64,000 nt of DNA from Providencia burhodogranariea DSM 19968. Its GTDB lineage: Bacteria > Pseudomonadota > Gammaproteobacteria > Enterobacterales > Enterobacteriaceae. Below, piece after piece: positions 8,795-16,295 of this stretch. How positions within the stretch are numbered: the stretch's first letter is position 1; every line of letters begins with the position of its first letter. The DNA is taken from contig NZ_KB233225.1 in assembly GCF_000314855.2 (NCBI RefSeq), forward strand, positions 1-64,000, in the 5' to 3' direction. Both the position numbers and the translations under genes were made by a program. The notes below the pieces were generated by a model. That model was not told where the DNA came from and made no database searches. It saw only the letters and a program-made list of their open reading frames with translations.

Positions 8795-9327
8795 TGAAAA
8801 TAATCAATCAGCTGAACCGATCTTGTTTGCTACTATTCTTATTACAACCTTTATTTAGCTATGCAGATGTATTACTCGATGTTACGGCCACAATGATAGA
8901 ACCTACTTGTGATATTCGCAGTGAAAATAATAGCTCACCATTAAAAATTAGCTTTGGAACACTTAATATCGATGATGTGAATAAATCAAAGGCAGTTAAT
9001 AATTTCCCACTTTATATTACGGGCTGTAATTTGAATAAAAATCTTGCCATTATATTGAGCCCAAAAGGAATGGGAACATTATTATATAACGGAAAGAAAA
9101 TTCTTGCGACGAGCATTAGTGGGTTAGGAATTGATTTTAATGAAGTGACTGGTGGTAATGTTCGTTCTTTAGATGTGAGTAAAAAACAACGTATTTACCC
9201 AGAAAATATTAGTAGTTCTCAATCTAAGATTGATTTGCAAGCAAAACTGGTAAGTACTGTACCAGTTAATCAACTAGAAGCAGGTAAATTCACATCTACG
9301 ATGACGATTGCAGTGACTTATTATTAA
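8794..9327 (+). CDS. Minor fimbrial subunit, MrpG-like
   Basis: A 177-residue pilin-domain protein starting at GTG, which overlaps the preceding TAG by one base. The signal peptide ends near FSYA. The mature part begins DVLLDVTATMIEPTCDI, with the partner Cys in ITGCNLNK, and ends MTIAVTYY. This arrangement and length match tip-adaptor subunits that join the adhesin to the fibre. Its TAA stop overlaps the ATG of the adhesin gene, consistent with an adaptor made together with its adhesin. Confidence 0.8.
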   Translation: MKIINQLNRSCLLLFLLQPLFSYADVLLDVTATMIEPTCDIRSENNSSPLKISFGTLNIDDVNKSKAVNNFPLYITGCNLNKNLAIILSPKGMGTLLYNGKKILATSISGLGIDFNEVTGGNVRSLDVSKKQRIYPENISSSQSKIDLQAKLVSTVPVNQLEAGKFTSTMTIAVTYY

Positions 9328-10508
9328 TGAGATTATTGATTATGCGATATTTTAAAATGAACTATTGGATTTTTCGAATAAATATTTATTTACGTAATAA
9401 ATTTCAAGAAATTAAATTTCCAAATGTATTTTTTTATAATTTTAAATTAATCCTTTCCTATTTGAGTGTTTTTTTATTATTTAGTACATACACTTACGCT
9501 GATTATGCTGCTGTGGTTAAAAATCCCACTAGTGGTTATTTAATACGATTAACAAGCAATAATGCTAAGATCTCTGATCCTGTAATAGGTTCAGATGGGA
9601 AAAATTATTATCGCATCGGTAATCCTATCATTATTCAGGAAAATGCTTCGTCTGTTACTATTTCAGGAACAGCCTTATGTATGGGAAAAAAGTGGGCACC
9701 AAACTTTCAGGGTCTTCTTGAGGCTAATAATGCTTTCCATCGACTCTTCATATCTATACCAGAACTGGGGATCAAAATTGAGGGCATAAATGCTTATAGA
9801 ATCAACAATAATGTTGCTGTGACAATTGAGTCAAAGATGACTAATAAATGGGTTAATATGAGCGCGGGTGCTTGCTCAACATGGTTGAACCAGCTAACAG
9901 CAAGTGTATCGGATTTTACTATGCAATTTCCAATTACTGTTACTTTCTACATTAATGAAAAAATTATTGATAACCAAATTGTCATTGCAGGTATGGATCT
10001 TGGTGGGTATGTTAGGGCATATACTGCTAAACGTACTACACCACCTTTTAGTAGCTGGCCAATTGGTGAGTCAACGGCACCTATGCGCCTAGCTTCTTCA
10101 GTACTTAATGTTGACTCCTCCTGTAAAACCACGACCAGTACTGGTCAGGCAAGTACCCTTAACTTAAAACATGGGCATTTAAATAGCTTGAATTATGATA
10201 GCTTGGTTACAGAGAAAGTGACTTATAATTGTACGTTTTCGAAATCGACAGATGTTCGATTACGCTTAGATTATGCAACCGATGGTGATCCCCAAAAACG
10301 ATTACCGATGATTAATGCGACTAATAATGAAGATAGAATATACAGTGAATTAAAAATGGTCGATGAATCAACAGGGCAATCAGGAACCGATTTTAAAGTG
10401 AATATAAAAGATTTAAAAACCATTACTATTAGCAGTCATCTTCAAGGAAAAAATGCGGTTGCCGGTGATTATCGTGGCTCAGCATGGTTGATTGCAACCT
10501 TTGATTGA
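9327..10508 (+). CDS. Fimbrial tip adhesin, MrpH-like, with long N-terminal extension
   Basis: A 393-residue two-domain adhesin. A hydrophobic segment (ILSYLSVFLLFSTYTYA) lies at about residues 43-58, where cleavage before DYAAVVK is predicted; everything before it (about 42 residues, basic and aromatic) is an unusual extension. The receptor-binding part follows (about 60-260). A pilin domain starts near VDSSCKTTTS with partner Cys in TYNCTF, and ends GSAWLIATFD. MrpH of Proteus is about 275 residues, so this protein is longer. It is last in the operon and followed by a strong terminator. No ATG lies closer to the signal segment; ATGs at 9342 and 9357 are alternatives. The ligand is unknown. 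Confidence 0.8.
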   Translation: MRLLIMRYFKMNYWIFRINIYLRNKFQEIKFPNVFFYNFKLILSYLSVFLLFSTYTYADYAAVVKNPTSGYLIRLTSNNAKISDPVIGSDGKNYYRIGNPIIIQENASSVTISGTALCMGKKWAPNFQGLLEANNAFHRLFISIPELGIKIEGINAYRINNNVAVTIESKMTNKWVNMSAGACSTWLNQLTASVSDFTMQFPITVTFYINEKIIDNQIVIAGMDLGGYVRAYTAKRTTPPFSSWPIGESTAPMRLASSVLNVDSSCKTTTSTGQASTLNLKHGHLNSLNYDSLVTEKVTYNCTFSKSTDVRLRLDYATDGDPQKRLPMINATNNEDRIYSELKMVDESTGQSGTDFKVNIKDLKTITISSHLQGKNAVAGDYRGSAWLIATFD

Positions 10509-10582
10509 AATTATCACAACAAAGAATTAAATAATCACTCTATAATAATTTCTTGATTGATTACATGGATTTTTTCAACTTT

Positions 10583-10618
10583 ACCGAATCACAAATATAT
10601 GTGATTCGGTTTTTTTTT
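10583..10618 (+). terminator. Rho-independent terminator of the fimbrial operon
   Basis: ACCGAATCACA (10583-10593) pairs perfectly with TGTGATTCGGT (10600-10610) over a 6-nt loop and is followed by eight Ts. It lies 75 bp after the adhesin stop and separates the operon from the convergent regulatory pair. Confidence 0.95.
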
Positions 10619-10644
10619 AATCATCTAGATTAACTTTAATGTAT

Positions 10645-11112
10645 CTATGGTTGACAATACACACCATGTTGTTCGGTGGAAGAAATAAAATACCCACCAT
10701 CTCCCTGAGGGTAAATGGAAAGATCCATATTAGAATCTTTATAAATATAAGCATAAGAAAATATATTTTCTAAAATTTCATTTTTTGCATTATCGCTTTT
10801 ATATGTAATTATTTCATTTGTATTTAGATTTAATGTGTTTTTAGATTGCGTATAGCTGAAAAATACTTTCCTATTTATTATAGATGAATCATTTCCATTT
10901 TTGATATCTCCTTTTATTTTAATCCAACCGTTATTTTTACTTAAAGCCAAATTAAAATAAATATGTGATATAGTATCTTCATTCAATGATTTCATTTTCA
11001 ATTTTGCACTGCAACTTATATTTGAAAAATCATCTTTTTTGTTTAAAATAAAAATAAGAGCTGCGGATATAACTAAAAAACAGGATAAATAAAATACATT
11101 AATTAGTTTCAT
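10645..11112 (-). CDS. Small membrane-anchored periplasmic protein, PsaF/MyfF-like partner
   Basis: A 155-residue protein with one N-terminal membrane segment (about 7-24, YLSCFLVISAALIFIL) and a predicted periplasmic part with two cysteines (SCSAKL near 34 and YCQP at the end). I do not recognise its sequence. Size, topology and position directly after a ToxR-type membrane regulator, with a 14-bp overlap, match the PsaE/PsaF and MyfE/MyfF pairs of Yersinia. There the second protein stabilises or assists the regulator that switches on fimbrial genes. The assignment rests on architecture and context, not on recognised motifs. Confidence 0.55.
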   Translation of the reverse strand: MKLINVFYLSCFLVISAALIFILNKKDDFSNISCSAKLKMKSLNEDTISHIYFNLALSKNNGWIKIKGDIKNGNDSSIINRKVFFSYTQSKNTLNLNTNEIITYKSDNAKNEILENIFSYAYIYKDSNMDLSIYPQGDGGYFISSTEQHGVYCQP

Positions 11113-11902
11113 GAGGGGTTTTTCCTATGATGTAATAAGAAATACAATCGTTAGGGCGTAGATTGAACCGGCTAAATTTATTTTCACAAACTAAGAAGGA
11201 AAAGTCATTTCTATATTTATAACTTTTTAAGTAAACTATTCTATATCGTTCATCTAAATTAGCGGTTTCTTTTTCGATTAGCTTTAAATGGTTATCGTCA
11301 TGGTCATTGTCATAATTACAATATATATTCTTACCTTTTAAGTTTCCACAATGTTCATAATTAAATAATGTTTTTTTATTATCAGAAATTGCATTTTGAA
11401 AAAAATAAAAATAGATAACAAAAAACAAAAATGACAATAACAATATGGGGATATATTTTTTATTCTTTAAAGCAGTAGCAGTAGCAGTAGCAGTAGCAGT
11501 AGCAGTAGGATTAATATCTTTTTCTATTGTATTTTGTTTTTTTTCATCATCAATAGCAATCAATTCCACTTCTAATTTTTCAATGTGAACATTGTTATTG
11601 ATTAAATACCCTTTTCTTGGTACTGTCGTGATAATGTTACTTTTTAGATGAAGCTCTTCAAATGCTTTTCTAATTAATAGGATGTTTTGATAAAATGCAT
11701 TATTAGTAACGTACTTTTCTTTTTCCCCCCATCCTATTTTAAATAATTCCTGCTGTGTTGTTATATTACCACTATTATCGATAAGGTGTTTTAATATCCT
11801 TGTTGATGGCGCTAATAATTTTTTATTTACGTTTAAGCTTCTAGATATCAACTCCCCCTCATTATAATGGAATTCAATATCATTATTGATAATATATATC
11901 AT
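11099..11902 (-). CDS. Membrane-bound winged-helix regulator, ToxR/CadC/PsaE-like
   Basis: A 267-residue protein. Residues about 1-105 form an OmpR/PhoB-type winged helix (IGWGEKEKYVTNNAFYQNI, then ITTVPRKGYLI, the hallmark of CadC/ToxR-type proteins). An acidic, low-complexity linker contains a (Thr-Ala)6 run at about 133-144, then a single membrane helix at about 150-168, and a periplasmic domain of about 100 residues with four cysteines. Such regulators bind DNA from the inner membrane and sense periplasmic signals. Lying just behind a fimbrial operon and paired with a small membrane protein, it is a candidate activator of that operon. The TA run is encoded by a hexanucleotide repeat, so linker length may vary. 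A 16-bp inverted repeat lies 40 bp upstream. Confidence 0.8.
   Translation of the reverse strand: MIYIINNDIEFHYNEGELISRSLNVNKKLLAPSTRILKHLIDNSGNITTQQELFKIGWGEKEKYVTNNAFYQNILLIRKAFEELHLKSNIITTVPRKGYLINNNVHIEKLEVELIAIDDEKKQNTIEKDINPTATATATATATALKNKKYIPILLLSFLFFVIYFYFFQNAISDNKKTLFNYEHCGNLKGKNIYCNYDNDHDDNHLKLIEKETANLDERYRIVYLKSYKYRNDFSFLVCENKFSRFNLRPNDCISYYIIGKTPHETN
11471..11506. repeat. Hexanucleotide microsatellite (AGCAGT)6 in the regulator gene
   Basis: Six perfect AGCAGT units on the plus strand encode six Thr-Ala pairs of the minus-strand regulator, immediately before its membrane helix. A 6-bp unit keeps the frame whatever its copy number, so slippage would change only the length of the linker between DNA-binding domain and membrane. 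Confidence 0.95.
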
Positions 11903-11942
11903 AAATTGCTCGTTATATTTAATTCGTAGGAATGAGAATTGA

Positions 11943-11983
11943 ATGAATTTAATTATTAATTATAACATAATAATTAAATTCAT
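11943..11983. promoter_or_regulatory. Perfect 16-bp inverted repeat upstream of the membrane regulator
   Basis: ATGAATTTAATTATTA (11943-11958) and its exact reverse complement (11968-11983) flank a 9-nt spacer. It lies 40 bp upstream of the regulator start, where a promoter is expected. An operator for the regulator itself or a cruciform/transcript hairpin is possible. The arms are pure AT apart from one G/C each, so some symmetry could be chance in such DNA, but 16 of 16 is unlikely. Confidence 0.6.
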
Positions 11984-12571
11984 GTGAAGCTTCATAATTT
12001 GAGTGATTTATTGTTTGATGTTTTATTCTAGTTATTACTTTTAAGTATTTAAAAAAGAGTGGATTAAATTAAATTAATATCTGATTGAGTAATCGTAAAA
12101 GGAGTGATGGGGTTGTGGATGATTATAAATCACTTTTTAGATGAGGGTAGTCTGTATGCGATAATCGTTATTGTATATTTTCATTCTATTTACTATTAAA
12201 GTTACCGTAGCTATATTTATATTTTAAAAAATTTAGAGTTAATCTAAGTTTAGGAGATTTCCGTATGATATTAATATAGATTGGCAATGATTTTAGTTGT
12301 GCTTGTCACATTAATTATTAATGTATTTAATTTTACTTCACATTTCTTAGCGTTTTTTATATTTAAACTCGGAAATTGTTAAAACTAATCGTTATTGTTG
12401 GGTTTTTGTTATGCCGCGACCGCTAATGTTTGTTTTTGTTTTTAATATGTTAATTTCACCCATGATAAAAATAAATTAACGTTACAAAATATTTTATTAC
12501 GTAATAATAATTAAGTTAAAATAATTGATTAAATGAAAAAAAATAACGTTTTTTAAGCGTGAGGAAAAATT
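11984..12571. other. AT-rich intergenic stretch without recognised gene
   Basis: About 590 bp between the inverted repeat and the end of idi. No open frame, RNA gene or hairpin with T-tract stands out. The sequence TTATTACGTAATAA near 12493 is a 14-bp palindrome of unknown meaning. Confidence 0.5.
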
Positions 12572-13108
12572 TTATTTTAAATATGAAAGTTCTTCTATTA
12601 GATTTCCTTTAGAAAGTTGCTCTAATATCATTTTAAGCCAAGGTGTAAACTGTTCAGGGGTGCTTTCTATTTCATTACGTAATTGGGATATTGTCACCCA
12701 GCGAGTTGCGGCAACTTCATCAGGATTAGGACTTACTTCTTGATTATAATGACCAACGAACAGATGGTCATACTCGTGTTCTATCAACCCACCACTCACA
12801 TCAGAATGGTAAATCAAATGGCCAGCAGGGGAAATCGCTGTAGAAAAACCAAGTTCCTCTATTAATCTACGTTTTGCTGCATTCAAGGTAGTTTCATTGG
12901 GGCGTGGGTGGCTACAGCAGCTATTTGCCCATTGACCGGCAGAATGGTATTTATGAGCAGCTCGCTGCTGTATTAATAATTCGCCTTTATTATTGAAAAT
13001 AAATACAGAAAATGCGCGATGTAACTTCCCTAATTGGTGTGCTAATAGTTTAGGCATCGTGCCTATTTCAGTATCATTTTCGTCAACAAGAATTATATTT
13101 TCATTCAT
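12572..13108 (-). CDS. idi: Isopentenyl-diphosphate delta-isomerase, type I
   Basis: A 178-residue Nudix-fold enzyme that interconverts isopentenyl diphosphate and dimethylallyl diphosphate in isoprenoid synthesis. Visible features are LHRAFSVFIFNNKGELLIQQ at about 29-48, the catalytic Cys in NSCCSHPRPNE (about 62-72; Cys65 aligns with the E. coli catalytic Cys), the Nudix helix with RRLIEELGF, and the EHEYDHLFVG segment with the catalytic Glu region. Length matches E. coli Idi (182). It is a single gene between intergenic regions, with no obvious operon partner. The ribosome binding site is weak; the ATG four bases upstream of another CAT on the forward strand gives the full N-terminus. Confidence 0.93.
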   Translation of the reverse strand: MNENIILVDENDTEIGTMPKLLAHQLGKLHRAFSVFIFNNKGELLIQQRAAHKYHSAGQWANSCCSHPRPNETTLNAAKRRLIEELGFSTAISPAGHLIYHSDVSGGLIEHEYDHLFVGHYNQEVSPNPDEVAATRWVTISQLRNEIESTPEQFTPWLKMILEQLSKGNLIEELSYLK

Positions 13109-13246
13109 AATATATCTTAGTGGGTGATGAAATGTTAGACCATAGTATTATAGTTTAATACTTCTTATTTGTAGATTTGAGCTGTTTAAATGTTGGTTAT
13201 TTGTTAATTATTAAAGCTTACAGTGATGAATATTAAGATAGATTTG

Positions 13247-13314
13247 TCATTCTTCGAGTTGCTTGATTGTTGCATTCGCTTAACTTTACTTCTACAAGTA
13301 ACTCGAACTATTTT
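13247..13314. repeat. Short palindromic intergenic repeat (copy F)
   Basis: TTCGAGTTGCTTG (13253-13265) and CAAGTAACTCGAA (13295-13307) form a 13-bp inverted repeat with one mismatch. The ends resemble those of the longer intergenic repeats at 15827 and 25548 and of the short one at 50781. It lies downstream of narL. Confidence 0.65.
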
Positions 13315-13343
13315 AGGTATAAAAACGGTGAGCCTAATAAAAA

Positions 13344-14000
13344 CTATTTTTGCTGTAGCACCCATACCGCAGCCTCAACCCGTGATTTTAGATTTAGCTT
13401 TTTGAGTAAATGTTTAACATGAACTTTGACGGTACTTTCCGCGATATCGAGCTTACGAGCGATCATTTTATTTGATAATCCTTGTGAAATTAACTCTAAA
13501 ATATCGGACTCTCTTGGTGTTAAAGAGAGAAGACTACTGTCTGTTTGCGGGCGATTATCTCTTAAGGACTCAGCAAGCACTGACGTCAATGCTGGGCTGA
13601 CAACCATCTTGCCACTTGCTGCTTCTTTAAGGGCAACAATAAGTTCTTCGGGTTCCATATCTTTTAATAAATAGCCATCCGCGCCACGTTTTAGCGCATT
13701 CACAAGGTCATCTCCATAATTAGATACGGTGAATAGAATGATCCTTCCTGATAATTCACGTTTTCTGAGTTCATCGAGAGTTTCAAAGCCGTTCATGCCC
13801 GGCATATTGAGATCAAGTAAGATAAGATCAGGATCTTGCTCTTCTGCGATTTTTATTCCTGTCATTCCATCGCCAGCTTCGCCAATCACTAATAGTGATG
13901 GCTCAAGGCTAATCAGTTGCTTAACGCCACTTCTTAACATGGGATGATCATCGATAAGTAAGATTGTTGATTTTTCGTTCATTATATTTGTAATTTCCAT
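13344..14000 (-). CDS. narL: Nitrate/nitrite response regulator NarL
   Basis: A 218-residue response regulator. The receiver domain (about 10-125) shows [19 protein letters not shown], the phospho-acceptor Asp in [14 protein letters not shown] and the conserved Lys in [11 protein letters not shown]. The LuxR/NarL-type HTH is at about 155-210 ([35 protein letters not shown]). The near match to E. coli NarL over DMEPEE and STVKVHVKH separates it from other regulators. It binds TACYNMT-type heptamers and controls narK and narGHJI when phosphorylated by NarX. The gene lies 21 bp after narX, in one operon. The start could also be the second Met, at 13982, which resembles the E. coli N-terminus more closely. 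Confidence 0.95.
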   Translation of the reverse strand: MEITNIMNEKSTILLIDDHPMLRSGVKQLISLEPSLLVIGEAGDGMTGIKIAEEQDPDLILLDLNMPGMNGFETLDELRKRELSGRIILFTVSNYGDDLVNALKRGADGYLLKDMEPEELIVALKEAASGKMVVSPALTSVLAESLRDNRPQTDSSLLSLTPRESDILELISQGLSNKMIARKLDIAESTVKVHVKHLLKKLNLKSRVEAAVWVLQQK

Positions 14001-14021
14001 AAATTGTTTTGCTTTAAATAA

Positions 14022-15800
14022 TTAAGCTACTGATTGAGAGAACGTGATTTTAACTTCGGTTCCCCCTTGAGATCTTGGAATAATCTCGAATGTGCCATTG
14101 AGGCTGAGTGCTCTTTCTCTCATTATAATCAAACCGTAGTGGTTTTGTTTGTCTGGTGAAGGGCCAATTCCTTCACCATTATCTTCGATTGTAATGGTAA
14201 TGACGCCTGAATTTTGCTGGAGTGTGACTTGTGCCCAGTTTGCATGCGCGTGTTTTAGAATATTGCTCAATGCCTCTCTGATTATCTGTATGATATGAAT
14301 AGATTGGTGTGGAGTAATACTTTTTACGGGGAGATCATAATTTAATAAAATTTGAAATCCCATTCGCTGACTAAATTCGCTAATTGTTCCTTCAAGTGAG
14401 GGAAGTAATCCTGGCTCCATTAATTTTAAGCGGAATGTCGTTAAAAGTTCTCTAAGTTGGCTGTAGGCGGTATTAATTTCACTTCGCATTTCGCTGAGTA
14501 ACTGCTGATGCTTTTCAGGTAATGATTCAGGTTGCATTTGTAAGTAGCTAATTTGCATTTTTAGGCAAGAGAGTGATTGTGCTATGGAATCATGTAGTTC
14601 TCTTGCTATAGCCGAACGTTCATCCATAATTAGCAATTGTTGTTGCTGCTCTATTTGATGTTCCATCGCTAGCATTCCTGAAATTTGTTTAGCCAGTACC
14701 AGAACTAAATTGTTTTGTTCATTTGATATAGCTTCGCTCGTTTCTATTTCTGCGACAATCACGCCATATCGATGAATATTGTCCGATAATTCCCACAATA
14801 ATGTTTTTGGGTGAAGAACTGTTTCTCTTGGCAAGGGTTGCTTATTGTGATTAAGGCTATTTTGGGTATCGTGATGATCCATTTCATCTGAAGTACAGTA
14901 AATTTCATGAAAATATTTTTCATTACTGTCTTCATATAGCCTTAAGCTGAGATTTTTTAATATCGTAATATTTTTGAGTTCACCAAGGACTTTTTGTAGC
15001 CTTAAGTCGAGTGGTTTAGCAGAGTGCAGTATTTGGCTTGATTGATAAAGATATGAAAGTACACGATTTTTATTACGCAAATCTGCCGTTTTTTCCGCCA
15101 CTCTTGATTCTAATTGGTGATAGCTTTGAGCTAATTCATCTGACATTTGGTTCAATGTTAGCCCTAAAGCATTTAATTCATCTTGCGTATTATTAGCTGG
15201 GTATCGTTGACTAAAATCTTTTTGTCCGATGGTATTGACCATAGAAAGAAGTTTTTTCCATGGATAGTAAATTTTACGCCTAAGGTGCCAAATTGTCCCC
15301 ATCAATAATAAAAAGACTAAACAAATAAAGATCATTTGTGTCATTGCGACATAGGCTATTTTTCGTTCTGTTTTTTCATCAATGTCATGAACTAGTTCAT
15401 CGAGTTTATTAACGAACCCAATCACTTCATATCTTGCGTCATTTGGTGCGGAAGCCTTATTAAGCGCAGGACGTAAGATTTCTAACCAAAAGGTGTGTAG
15501 ATCAGTCAATTTTGCTGTTAAGTCTTCAGCTTTAACAACTTGAGTTAATTCGGGATTGGATAAATCATGTTCTAAGGCATCTAGATATTTTTCCGAGTGT
15601 GCATTTAGAGGGACTAACGAAAGCAAGCGATAGCTTTGCATCCTAAGTGAACCTGATGTATTAATCGCATGCGCATTACCTTGCACACTGATAATCATAC
15701 GATTTGATATTGTCATGCCAATAATGCCGAGAATAGCAATGAGTAACATCAACCCGATGACTTGATTGATGATTGAAAATCGACGATGAAAATTCGGCAT
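14022..15800 (-). CDS. narX: Nitrate/nitrite sensor histidine kinase NarX
   Basis: A 592-residue inner-membrane sensor. I start at the ATG at 15800, which has GAAGGA at good spacing and gives the normal N-terminus MPNFHRRFSIINQVIG; a longer frame begins at 15836. Order: membrane helix 1, periplasmic sensor with the nitrate-binding P-box (GNAHAINTSGSLRMQSYRLL), membrane helix 2 (about 160-178), HAMP linker, a central module, then the HisKA_3 phospho-acceptor region with AIARELHDSIAQSLSCLKMQ, and the HATPase with EDNGEG. The P-box match and adjacency to narL make it NarX rather than NarQ. The gene is divergent from narK, with an intergenic repeat in the shared 500-bp control region. Confidence 0.94.
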   Translation of the reverse strand: MPNFHRRFSIINQVIGLMLLIAILGIIGMTISNRMIISVQGNAHAINTSGSLRMQSYRLLSLVPLNAHSEKYLDALEHDLSNPELTQVVKAEDLTAKLTDLHTFWLEILRPALNKASAPNDARYEVIGFVNKLDELVHDIDEKTERKIAYVAMTQMIFICLVFLLLMGTIWHLRRKIYYPWKKLLSMVNTIGQKDFSQRYPANNTQDELNALGLTLNQMSDELAQSYHQLESRVAEKTADLRNKNRVLSYLYQSSQILHSAKPLDLRLQKVLGELKNITILKNLSLRLYEDSNEKYFHEIYCTSDEMDHHDTQNSLNHNKQPLPRETVLHPKTLLWELSDNIHRYGVIVAEIETSEAISNEQNNLVLVLAKQISGMLAMEHQIEQQQQLLIMDERSAIARELHDSIAQSLSCLKMQISYLQMQPESLPEKHQQLLSEMRSEINTAYSQLRELLTTFRLKLMEPGLLPSLEGTISEFSQRMGFQILLNYDLPVKSITPHQSIHIIQIIREALSNILKHAHANWAQVTLQQNSGVITITIEDNGEGIGPSPDKQNHYGLIIMRERALSLNGTFEIIPRSQGGTEVKITFSQSVA

Positions 15801-15826
15801 AATAAATTCCTTCAAAATATCCCCGT

Positions 15827-15934
15827 CATACTTCAATTTGCATGGTTGTTGACTTCACTCAGCTAGCCGAGTCACATAGTTTATCTATGATCCCCGCCTA
15901 TCTTCACTTGTCGCCTACATGCAACTTGAATTAT
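15827..15934. repeat. Dispersed intergenic repeat, full-length copy A
   Basis: A 108-bp element with inverted ends (CATACTTCAATTTGCATG at the left, TACATGCAACTTGAATTAT at the right) and internal segments CAGCTAGCCGAGTCACATAG and TTTATCTATGATCC. A copy of the same length and order lies at 25548-25654, and shorter or diverged copies occur elsewhere in the window. It sits in the leader of narX, between the divergent narX and narK promoters. It contains no gene. Confidence 0.85.
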
Positions 15935-16221
15935 ATATTTCAAGTTACTAAAGTCTGCTACCCAAATTATTGGGGGCATCGACCTTTCGTTATGTTTCTT
16001 TTTCTTAAGGGTTGTATTGTTAATAGATTGCTTAAAATTAAATATACTACTTGAGGGTTAACCCTAAATATCCAGTCGATAGAATAACGTAAATATTGAT
16101 ATAAAAGTAATCTTCATAAATCTATTTTTATTATTAATATTTAAATAGTTACTATCAGCTACTCCCTCTACTACTGATTAAGGTTGCTGCTATAGTGTGC
16201 AAAATCTAAGTTGAATCTCTC

Positions 16222-16235
16222 TTGATTTAGATCAG
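16222..16235. promoter_or_regulatory. FNR-like box upstream of narK
   Basis: TTGATTTAGATCAG matches the FNR consensus TTGAT-N4-ATCAA at nine of ten positions. It is centred about 67 bp before the narK ATG, a suitable place for a class II activator site. A TACTACT heptamer at about 16171, in the TTTAAATAGTTACTATC...TACTACT stretch, agrees with the NarL consensus, but a single heptamer is weak evidence. Confidence 0.7.
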
Positions 16236-16295
16236 CCTAGTGGTTGCTAAAGCATCACAAACTTGCCTCGAAAATGATATTTATCGAGGTAGGTC

